Origin: Chrysochromulina tobinii
Taxonomy: Eukaryota > Haptophyta > Prymnesiales > Chrysochromulinaceae
Direction: 5' to 3'
DNA length: 27,414 bases
Assembly: GCA_001275005.1 (NCBI GenBank)
Contig: JWZX01001593.1
Coordinates: 1-27,414, forward strand
This document shows, piece by piece, positions 10,137 to 18,133 of the stretch (its first letter is position 1; the number at the start of each line of letters is the position of its first letter). Under the pieces are notes generated by a model, which had not been told where the DNA came from, did no database searches, and saw only the letters and a list, made by a program, of their open reading frames with translations. A program made the position numbers and the translations under genes.

Positions 10137-13100
10137 AGAGCCGACCGCTGGCGGGAAGTAGCGCGAGCCATACGGAGGGGTGGGCGCCAATGCGCTGAGC
10201 TGCTGCCCCATCTTACCAATCGTGGGAGGACGCGCCCGATTCGTGAGCGGTGCGCTGATCGCAGGCAGATTCAAGACCAACGCCACCTGGCGAAGTTGCG
10301 GTGGTGATTTGGAGGAGGAGGCGCTGTTGTCCTTGCCATCTTTGCTAGCTTTGGATCCGCTCGAGACAGACGAGGTGACCGTTGAGCCCGTGCCTTGACG
10401 ACACAGCGGCGCGCCACCCCGGCTGCCAGCAAGAGAAGCAGAGCGTCCAGAGGGGAGCGGGCCGAGAGTCGAGCCTCCAGCGGAGCTCGCACCCCACCCC
10501 CCAGCTCGTGAGCCCACGTCATCGTCCGGCCCTCCAACTTCCGAATCCGAGTCCGAGAGCCCCGCATCAGAGCTCGGCCTTCGACGTGCTCCAGCCCGCC
10601 CTCCCGTCTGTTCGGAGTCGCCTTCACCGCCATACGTCGAGGCCGCGTAGGTCGAGACCGCGTATTGCGAGGTGGCCGCACAGGATGCCGGGGTGCACTG
10701 ACGGTAGCCACCACTGGCGCCGCCATGCGTCGACTCGCCGCCGCCATAGGCCGTCGACTCCCCCCCTTTGGAACCGCTCGAGACAGACGAGCCCGTGCCT
10801 TGACGACACAGCGGCGCACCACCCCGGCTGCCGGCAAGAGAAGCAGTGTACGAGCCTCTCCCAGCGCCGCCGCTCTGCGGCTGCTGGAAGCAGGACTGCC
10901 CTGCGATGCGACGGCCCGAGATGCGCATGGCGCCCGTGACGGCGCCTCCCATGCGCCCGAGGCCGTAGACCACGGTGGGCGTCGCGTCGGCCTTCTGGAT
11001 GAAATGGATCATCGAGAGACGACGAGTCTCCATCAGATCCGTATGGAGCGCCGCGAGTGCCTCGCTCAGCACATGAGCGCGCGCGAGGGTCTTCAGCCGC
11101 GCTTGGTGCCCCTGCGGCTTGAGAGTCGCACCGGCGCCGCCGAGGTCAGGCGGCGCCTCGGCCGCCGCGCCACCAACGGCCGAGGGAGGAGCGGCGGCGC
11201 CCCGCGCAATCTCGCTGATGGCGAGAGCGAGGGCATCAGCATCGCCGAGCAAGCCCGTGTCCGCATACTCCGTCACCGACTCGCCCCCAAAACGGGTCGC
11301 TTCGACGGCGTCGTTGAGCTGCTTGAGATTGCGTTCGGCCTGGCGCACGGTCGCCAGCCGAAGTGCGGTGTACGAGAGGCCGCGCGAGAGCTCCGGAGTC
11401 TCACGCAGTCGTCGGGTGCAGTGCTCAAGCGCGCTGTGGAACCCGAGGACGCTCGCCACGAAGCCGCCGCTCAAGAGCCGAGTGTACGCGACTGCGGCTT
11501 GGTCTTTGCGCTCGCGCTCGCTCAGAGTGGAGCTCGAGCCTAAAGCAGGCGATGTCACGCCGTGGCTTACTCCCACGTTGAGAACGGCGCTCTCGGCGGG
11601 AAGGCTCGGCGGGAGCGACGCCGAGGGGAGCGAGCGCCTTGGCAAGGTGCCGACCTGGAGCATGCAGGAGGGGCGCCTGCGACGGGGCGCGTTCCCCTCC
11701 AGCCCCACGTCGTCTGGAACGGCGACCGCCAAAGTGGGAGCCTCATCAGCGCCGATGTGAGCAGCGCCAGTGTGAGCAGCGCCGTTGCCGCTCAGCGGTT
11801 CGACGGCCACCCCGACCGCCTCCCCAACCGCCTCGGCCGCGGCGGCGAGGCTGCAGAGGCGCGCCACGACGGAAGCTTCCTTATTGAGCGAGTGAGCTTG
11901 AGCGTCGGAGGCGATGCCGTACGCCCACGAGACCGCAGACACGAGACGAATGCCTGCATGCGCCGCGCGCCGAGTCGCCGCCATCTCGGCATTCCGATGC
12001 TCGAGCGACCGGATGATCGACCTCCTCGGCGGAATGAGGACGGGCGGCGGCGGCAGCGGCGGCGCGGCCACCAGCTGCAACTCGACGATGCCCTGCAGCC
12101 GCTGCCAGAAGGCGGCGCGCTGGCACGGCGTGGCAGCGTGCGGCAGCAGCGCCATGTGCTGGCGCAGCAGCGCGGTGCGAGAGCATAGGAAGCGGTGCTC
12201 TGCGCGCAGCAAGCAGAGGAGCACCTCGAGGACATCGACCTGCGAACGTGCGCGCTTCGCGGCTGGATCCTCGGCGGACGCGCCCGCGCCCACGCTCGCC
12301 GCGCTCGCGCCCTGCGTGGCGCGCACGAGCCCTCGCGCGAGGGCGCGCGCCACCACCTCGGGCGTGGCGGCCTCGCGGGCGAGGGTCGCCTGTACATGCA
12401 GCTCGATCAACGCGGACGCGCGCCGCGCCACGCCAGCCTCGAGGGCCGCTAGGCGCGCGTTCGCCCGCTCGTACAAGATGCGATCTCCGCCCGAGGAGAG
12501 TACCACAGGCGTGCCCACTCCCAGCAAATGCGGCGCCGAGAGCGCCCTCAACTCGGACGGCGCCGTTCCGGGCGGCGCAGCTCCACCCGCTACGCCAGCT
12601 TTGCTCTCGTCGCCAGCCGTTTCAACGGCGCTCGCGACGGCGCCCGCTGACCCTCGCTGATGCAGGCTGCGCGCGGTCAGATTTGGCGACGGCAAGTCGT
12701 TGTTGGTCTCGAACTCGAGGTCATCCCACTCGACGCTCGCTGCGAGCGCATCCGCCGACGGCCCGTCGCCCTCGAAGCCCTCGAAGCGCACCCCAACGCC
12801 AATCGGGGCGCCGCGCAGCGCGAGCGGCGATGCCTGAGCGGCGGCAGCCTGCAGGATCGCCTCGTCAATGGCCGCGTGACGCACGCACGCCTCGCCAAAG
12901 TTGAGGTGATGCAGGATGCGCATGCGCAGCGCGCGCATCTCGAGCAGTCTGAGCTGCCACAGGCGGCCCAGCGCCTGAGCCGCAGCGGACGAGGCGGCCG
13001 CGGCCGGCGCACCCGCCGTCGAGTTGTGGGCACTGGCGCCGTCCGAGCCGCCCGCGCGCCCTGCCACCGCCTCACTCTCACCCTCGTCCTCGGCCGTGCC

Positions 13101-16027
13101 GTCACCGCGCCTAAACGAGCGCTCGCCCTCGGCACCCTCATCGTCAGGCGCCGCAGCTGACGTGAACTGAAGCGCCGTCGTGAGCATCTCTGTGACCGTA
13201 TCGAGCCTCGCGCCGGCGCCACCGTCCACATGCGCCGACGGCGGGCCCGCGCCTGCGGCGGCCGCCTCGGCCACGGCCGCGGCTACGGCTTTGGCGCGTG
13301 GCGCGACCACAGTGCGCCGTGCGACCACCGCGGCAACGGGCGGCGCGTCACGGAAGGCGTAACCGTGCGCGCGTGGTGGCGAGCGCGGCCGGTGTGGGTG
13401 CTTCGGGGCCGAGGGCATCTCTGACGAAACTCCCGCCCAAGTCGACGCGAGGACCGCCTCTCGCACATGTAACGGCGATGGCTCGATCCATCCAAATGGC
13501 ATGCCTGAGCTGCTCGCCGCCGCCTCCATCGCCACTGCGACCGCGGCGTCGGCCGCGTCGGGCGGCGGCGGTGGTGCTGGGCAGGGCGGTCGGGATGGCG
13601 AGGCGCCCGTGGCCGAGGCGCCCGCCCGCCCACGCGACGGCGAGCCATACGCACTCGCGCCCGCGTCGGCCGGGTCGCGGCCCGCAGCGGCGAGCTGCTT
13701 GGCAATGGCCTCGTCGGCCTTGCGCTTCGCCTCCTTCGCCTCCCGCGCGGCCTCTACTCGAAGGTCGCTCTCGGCGGCCCGCCTCAGCCGCGCCGATCGT
13801 CCGGAGCAGTGCTTGCAGTCGTCTCGCCGCGACCTCCGCCGTCGGCTCACGCAAGCACCCGAGCAGCACGCCAAGCAAAGCGCCCGCGGGCGGCTGCTGT
13901 GCCAGCCAGGCTTGCTGCGTCAGCTGGTCCTCCTCGGGCGCGGCAGATTGACGAACCAACCGGAGGTATCCCGACGAGCGCAGCACCTGCCGCGACGATG
14001 ACGACGCACAGGCGGTGGGCGCACCGGGGTGAGCGCTTACGCCGCCAGGTAGGATGGAGCTGCCGAGGCCGGCGGCCGCGCCCCCACCGGCGCCGGTGTC
14101 GGCCTGGGTGGCGAGCAGGTTCCATTCGACCACATTGCGCGGGAGCTTGGGCCGCATATTGGGCGATTGATCGAGCTTCCCCTCGGGCTCCACCCTAGAC
14201 GCGCCCGCCGACGCGTCACCGTCCCTGCCCAAGGGAGCCGCACCCAACGCTGCCGCCGCCTCCTCCGCCGAAGCTGTTGGTCGGTGTTTTCTAGGCGTCG
14301 CACCCAACGCTGCCGCCGCCTCCTCCGCCGAAGCTGTGGGTCGGTGTTTTCTAGGCGTCGCACCCAACGCTGCCGCCGCCTCCTCCGCCGAAGGTCGGAG
14401 TTTTCGAGCCCGATCGTCGATAGGGCGGCGTCTCTTTGCTGCCACAGTCGCTGCCTCGCTCGACCGATCTGTCGACGCCCATCCAGAAGCGACGTCCATT
14501 GCGGCCTGTGCCGCCGACAGCTCGGCGGCCGCGGCCGCTTCAGCCTTCGGGCGCACGGCGCGGAGCAGAGCGCGCGCTAGAATCTTCGAGGTCGGGTTTC
14601 CGTTCGGATCGTCGAGCAGCACCAAGTAGGATGCCACACCCTCGAGGTTGATGATCGTGCCCAGCTGCGCCGGCGGGCCGGCCGCCGCCGCCGCTGCTGC
14701 TGCTGCATCGCCGTCGCTGCCTTCCTCTGTGGTGGGTGCCGTGATGACGAACACGTCGTCACCAACGGCGAGCGCACACGTGAAGGCAGATTGATCGAGC
14801 TCAGCTTGGCGCCGACGGGCGAGGTCCAGGCGCGCACGCGCGACGCCGAGCTCACGCCGCGCCGCTTCCGCCGCCGTCGCCGCCTCTGCATCACGTGCCG
14901 CAGCCGCTGCGCGCGAAAGGTCCGCTGCCGTTGGGCCGCTGAGCACGAAGGCCATCGCCTCGGTCTGGGACGCATGCAACCGATCGACCTCGGCGGGAGT
15001 CATGTGCGCATGCCGCCGAGGCGAGGCGTGCGAGCCACGGCTCGTGCCGTGGCTCTCGTCGGAGGAGCCAGGATTCTGGCTCGTGGAGCTCGACCCGAGA
15101 TTCGTGGAGCTCAACCCGAGCTGGGCTGCTGACGCCGCCGCCCACGGGCTCTGCGACACTGCTGAAGCCACCGCTCGAGAACTCGCTGGCGCCGCCTCGG
15201 CCGCCGCTACCGCGCAGGGCCGTGGTGGCGGCGCTGAGCAGGTCGCGCATCTCCACCTCGCTCCGGCGCAGCGCCGGCAGCGGCGACGGCTCGAGCGCCT
15301 CATACACGCTCACGGAGCACGGTGCAATCCAGGAGGCCTCATGAAACAACGCCCGACCGTGGGACGCGTGTGCGCCGCTCACGCCGCTCAGATAGGTGTG
15401 GAGTGGCGCGAGGTGGCGGCGCAAGTGCATGCGCCTCGCGAGCAGCGCCTCCACCTCGGCGGGCAGCGGCGGCGCCGCGGGCGCTGCCGCCACCTCGCCG
15501 CCGCCGAGCGCCGCGACGTCCTCGGCAGCAACGCCTGCGGGCGGCGGCAGCGCGCCGAGCGAGGGCATCGCTCCGAGCGCCGCGTCGAGCTGCTGCAACT
15601 CGGCGGTAACGTCGGCGCCTCTCGCGCGCTCGCGCAAGCACTGCACGCGCCGGCGCACGAGCTTGTGGAAGGCGTCGCGCCGGCCCTCGACGACGGCTGC
15701 GAAGCACCGCTGCTGATAGGCGCTCTCCGCCTTTGCGGCACTTTCTGAGGAGGTCAGCGCCTTGGCCGCTTCAGCATCGAGCGGCGGCATGCCAGCCGCC
15801 TCGTCCACGAGCGGCACCACCGGCACGGTGAGTGCCGAGAGCAGGCCGGTGCTCGCGCCGAGCACCACCACTGGCTCGGCCTCCGCGGCGCTGCCTGGCG
15901 CGCCGCGCTGCAGCGTCTCTGTCTGTGCCCGCAGCCCGAGGAGCGTGCTGCGCAGCAGCTCGGCCGTCTCCTCGCTCGCGCGCTCGGCTGGATCGCTCGC
16001 AAAGGGTAGGCACAAGGCTCCTAGCAT
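3483..16027 (-). CDS. Giant low-complexity/coiled-coil protein (about 4,180 aa), three-frame gene with intron or frameshift breaks
   Basis: The minus strand reads in three consecutive frames: about 16027-15210, about 15160-13780, and about 13780 to a TAA at 3483-3485. The last frame alone is open for over 10 kb. ATG 16027 is the first Met in its frame; the earlier GTG (16072) is not a eukaryotic start. In order are: a helical N-terminal region; a Ser-rich stretch; a possible small SH3/Tudor-like barrel (about 14560-14785, VGDDVFV ... SYLVLLDDPNG); three 20-residue repeats (14239-14393); a HEAT-like helix pair (about 13810-13900); a charged helix (about 13690-13780); long Ala/Gly/Ser/Pro linkers separating helical blocks; a strong coiled coil (about 4660-5500); and a Pro-rich C-terminal tail. 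No catalytic motif is recognised. Scaffold proteins of flagella or cytoskeleton look like this, and the helical blocks faintly recall CCDC162-like ciliary proteins (weak inference). Function unknown. Confidence 0.65.
4342..4383. repeat. 9-bp tandem repeat coding Pro-Pro-Ala
   Basis: Four copies of GGCGGCGCG give a PPAPPAPPAPP stretch in the Pro-rich tail of the giant protein. The repeat is in frame, so copy-number change would not break the gene. Confidence 0.8.
5883..5910. repeat. (GCC)n microsatellite coding poly-Gly
   Basis: At least nine uninterrupted triplets code a Gly run (minus strand) inside the giant protein. It is likely length-variable and prone to sequencing error. Confidence 0.8.
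10107..10134. repeat. (GCC)n microsatellite coding poly-Gly
   Basis: A second uninterrupted triplet tract in the giant gene, coding a run of Gly before AARST on the minus strand. Confidence 0.8.
10350..10845. repeat. Two near-identical direct repeats (10350-10440 and 10767-10845) inside the giant gene
   Basis: The 57-base core at 10384-10440 matches 10789-10845 with two differences. The match continues outward (TTTGGA-CCGCTCGAGACAGACGAG), interrupted by about 12 extra bases in the first copy. Both code SLAGSRGGAPLCRQGTGS on the minus strand. This is an internal segmental duplication in a disordered Ser/Gly-rich region. Confidence 0.8.
13778..13780 (-). other. Probable +1 frame break in the giant gene (CCC run)
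   Basis: Upstream the frame ends a helical segment (LQALLRTIGAAEA). Directly downstream the next frame starts a charged helix (AAESDLRVEAAREAKEAKRK). The two join smoothly if one base is skipped at the GGG/CCC at 13778-13780, giving EA-AESDL. The only GT-AG pair tightly around the break spans 22 bases, which is too short for an intron. The likely causes are a single-base error in a homopolymer or a real mutation. Confidence 0.55.
14239..14393. repeat. 60-bp tandem repeat, 2.6 copies, coding a 20-residue repeat
   Basis: The period is exactly 60 bases (units start at 14239, 14299, 14359) and the copies are nearly identical (the TGTTGG/TGTGGG change is visible). The coded unit contains SAEEAAAALGATPRKHRPTA. 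The Arg/Lys/His-Pro part is basic and the Ala part helical. Near-identity at DNA level suggests recent expansion. Confidence 0.9.
15081..15122. repeat. 21-bp tandem repeat, two copies
   Basis: TCGTGGAGCTC-ACCCGAG recurs at 15081 and 15102 with a period of 21. It lies close to the first frame change in the giant gene and could be read in either frame (SSTNLG/SSSTSQ or RVELHES/RVELHEP). Confidence 0.75.
15162..15210 (-). other. Candidate 49-bp GT-AG intron in the giant gene
   Basis: On the minus strand the sequence starts GTAGCGGCGG at 15210 and ends GGTGGCTTCAG at 15162. Removing these 49 bases joins frame 1 (TTALR) to frame 2 (AVSQSPWAA) without a stop, which is exactly the shift required. 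The acceptor is a CAGCAG tandem, so splicing 3 bases later (52 bases removed) also keeps the frame. The intron is short; a base error nearby is the alternative. Confidence 0.4.
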
Positions 16028-16224
16028 GTCGTCCGACGTGGGCGTTTGCGACCAGTCACCAGTGAACGTCACGATGGAGCTCAGCGGTTACTGCGTCTTC
16101 TTTTGGTTCACGTGCTCACTCCTTCTGTGCTTCGCGTGAACGCACCCTCTCCGCCCCACCTGTTTCTCGGGCGCGGTGATTTCTGGTGCCAAGGTAAGTC
16201 CACGCGGCGCGGCGGGCACGATCG
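16028..16224. promoter_or_regulatory. Divergent promoter region between the giant gene and the CgeB-like glycosyltransferase gene
   Basis: Fewer than 200 bases separate the two divergent first ATGs (16027 minus, 16225 plus), so the genes share a promoter region unless upstream exons exist. It contains a CACGTG G/E-box at 16109-16114 next to TTTTGG. A 21-codon frame at 16075-16140 codes a hydrophobic, signal-peptide-like sequence (begins MELSGYCVFFW), in the same frame as the downstream gene but closed by TGA. Confidence 0.45.
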
Positions 16225-16237
16225 ATGGCCGCGCCAG
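16194..16237 (+). other. Candidate short intron with perfect donor (AAG|GTAAGT)
   Basis: AAG|GTAAGTCC at 16191-16201 is a textbook 5' splice site, and GCGCCAG at 16231-16237 is a possible acceptor 44 bases on. Using them would remove ATG 16225 and join a plus-strand frame beginning at ATG 16046 to the glycosyltransferase frame. Alternatively it is a 5' UTR intron and translation starts at ATG 16300. The donor may be chance. Confidence 0.3.
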
Positions 16238-17943
16238 CGCTCGGATCCTCGTCGGCGGCGGGCCGCTCCGACGACGTGTCGGGCTGGCGACCGTCCGCCA
16301 TGAGCGCGCTGCGCTTCGACCAGCTCGGCGGCTATGAGCCGCGGCGGCTCAATATCGTCTGGCTTGAGAACACACTCGACTGTCGCACGTGGACGTACTA
16401 TTGCGACCTCAAGGACGCAATGGCACGGCTACATCAAATGTGCGTGCCGCACCACTCGGTCACGTGCGTCGAGGGCCGCGGGCGCGCGCCCGGCTTCGAG
16501 CCGCAGGTGGTGGTCGCCGGCCCGCGCTACATGTCCAACGTTGCACACACAGACGAGACGCTCGGCTTCGACCGCTCGCGCTTCGCGCACCTGCCGCTCG
16601 CTGTCGTGCAGAACAAGATGTACGCGGCGACGGCGCGCGAGATTGTCGGCGATGCGAGCGCAAAGCTGCGCTGGGCGCGCGCTGCGGGCGCCATCGTCGG
16701 TTTTACGTGGCTCAAGCTCGCCGACAACTTCACGCAGGAGTCGGGCGTGCCGCACTACCGGCTGCCATTTGGCGTAGACGCCGCGCTCTACGGCAAGCAT
16801 GCGGGCACGCTCGACGCCGGCGCGCCGCAGCGCTTCGACGTGGGCTTCACGGGCGCGAGCAACCACAAGTACCCACTGCGCGAGGCAATCCTCGCGCTCG
16901 TGCGCTCGATGAACGTGAGCTCCTACCTGGGCACGTGGCAGCAGACGTCGATGCGCGTGGGCACCAACAACTCGTGGAAGGCGCTCGATCGCGACGGCTA
17001 CGTGCGTCAGCTCAGCCTCAGCAAGATGTGGGTGAGCACCACCGGCCCGAGCGACATCGTGGGCACGCGCTACTTTGAGGTGCTGGCGAGCGGCACGACG
17101 CTGCTGCTATGCAACCGCAACCCGGGCGCGTACGATGAGCTCTTCGAGGACGGTGTGCATGCCGTCGTCTTCGACGGCATGGACGACCTGCGCGCCAAGA
17201 TTCTCAAGTACCTGCATGATGAGCCCGCGCGCCGGCGCATCGTGCGCGCCGCGGCCGCACTCGCGCAGCGCGTGCACACGTGGGACGCGCGCGCGCGCTT
17301 CATCACGAAGGCGATCGAGCTGCACGTCGCGCAGCACGAGCGCGAGCGGCCATACCAGCCTTACTTTGTGCCGCAGCCGCCGCCAGCCGCTGCCGAGCCT
17401 TTTATCGGGTGCCTCGATACGCGAACCCACGCGAGAGCCTTCGAGGAGGTGCCGGCGAAGCGCCCGCTCCGCCGCTTCACCGTCGCCGCATGCGCGGTCG
17501 CCTGCCGTACGCGCAGCGCCGCCTACTTTGCGATGCAATGCGGCGGCTTCTGCAGCGGCAACGGGCACCGGCTCGGAAAGTGCTTGTGCAGCCGGGCGGC
17601 GCAGACACGCGCGCTCAACGCCCTTGCCAGCGACGGGGGCGCCGGCGGCCCGCGCTCGCATCGGCCGCGCTCTGACTGCGCGTCGACGTGCAGCCTGCAG
17701 GACGCTCGACCGTGCGGTGGCTTCGACGCGATGGCGTTCTTTGCCATGGTAGGCACTGGCACTGCGGTGACGAACAACGCCACGGCTGCCGCCGAACCCG
17801 CCTCGATGATGACAGCACGCGCGGCGCGTGCGATGCGAGCGAGTGGACGGAGGCGGAGGCAACGAGGCACGGTGGTGGAGAGAGCACAGAGGTGGAATCT
17901 GACGGAGTTGTACGCCGCGGCCGCAGCGGGTGCCACGCTGTGA
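16225..17943 (+). CDS. CgeB/GT4-like glycosyltransferase fused to a WSC domain
   Basis: The 572-residue protein starts with NIVWLENTLDCRTW (about 40-52) and a Rossmann-like N-half (QVVVAGPRY, GFTWLKLADNF, HYRLPFGVD). It then has a C-half typical of the CgeB/glycosyl-transferases-group-1 fold (Pfam Glyco_trans_1_2 type): KMWVSTTGPSDIVGTRYFEV at about 267-286, with the acidic nucleotide-sugar contact at E285, followed by GTTLLLCNRNPGAYDELFEDG, an ELxxKI-like helix and a final VHTWDARARF. Residues 393-510 form a Cys-rich WSC-like domain (FIGC, AACAVAC, CGGFCSG, GKCLC, SDCASTC, PCGGFDAMAFF), a module that binds surface carbohydrates. No TM segment is visible from ATG 16225, though secretory targeting would be expected from the Cys-rich domain, so an upstream exon is possible. 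Sugar and acceptor unknown. Confidence 0.75.
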   Translation: MAAPALGSSSAAGRSDDVSGWRPSAMSALRFDQLGGYEPRRLNIVWLENTLDCRTWTYYCDLKDAMARLHQMCVPHHSVTCVEGRGRAPGFEPQVVVAGPRYMSNVAHTDETLGFDRSRFAHLPLAVVQNKMYAATAREIVGDASAKLRWARAAGAIVGFTWLKLADNFTQESGVPHYRLPFGVDAALYGKHAGTLDAGAPQRFDVGFTGASNHKYPLREAILALVRSMNVSSYLGTWQQTSMRVGTNNSWKALDRDGYVRQLSLSKMWVSTTGPSDIVGTRYFEVLASGTTLLLCNRNPGAYDELFEDGVHAVVFDGMDDLRAKILKYLHDEPARRRIVRAAAALAQRVHTWDARARFITKAIELHVAQHERERPYQPYFVPQPPPAAAEPFIGCLDTRTHARAFEEVPAKRPLRRFTVAACAVACRTRSAAYFAMQCGGFCSGNGHRLGKCLCSRAAQTRALNALASDGGAGGPRSHRPRSDCASTCSLQDARPCGGFDAMAFFAMVGTGTAVTNNATAAAEPASMMTARAARAMRASGRRRRQRGTVVERAQRWNLTELYAAAAAGATL

Positions 17944-18133
17944 TGACATCAGTGAACCGTTCACACATCGTATGTATATACACCAGAGGAAACTCATGCG
18001 CGCCATGAGCTGTTTGAATTTTTACAAAGAAATAACAGTACTCATACGCGGCTGTATTGACCGGCGGTGCACACGTTTCGTCCGCGGGTCATCAGGATCT
18101 TGAGTCATCGGCATCGACTCGGTGTGAAGTACG
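17944..18133. terminator. Short AT-rich spacer between convergent genes (3' ends)
   Basis: These 190 bases separate the plus-strand WSC glycosyltransferase stop from the minus-strand nuclease-helicase stop. The AT-rich part (about 18013-18040, TTTTTACAAAGAAATAAC) would supply poly(A) or cleavage signals to both transcripts. The exact signal is not identifiable. Confidence 0.4.

Noticed and set aside
13798-13880. GT-AG intron as the cause of the second frame change
   Set aside because: The close pair spans only 22 bases, and a 76-base alternative would delete a good HEAT-like helix pair; a single-base indel is simpler.
14239-14393. CRISPR-like array
   Set aside because: The units are contiguous with no unique spacers and are in frame within a protein; it is a coding minisatellite.
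16028-16072. Start of the giant gene at a GTG (16072)
   Set aside because: GTG starts are not expected in a eukaryote; the first in-frame ATG is 16027.
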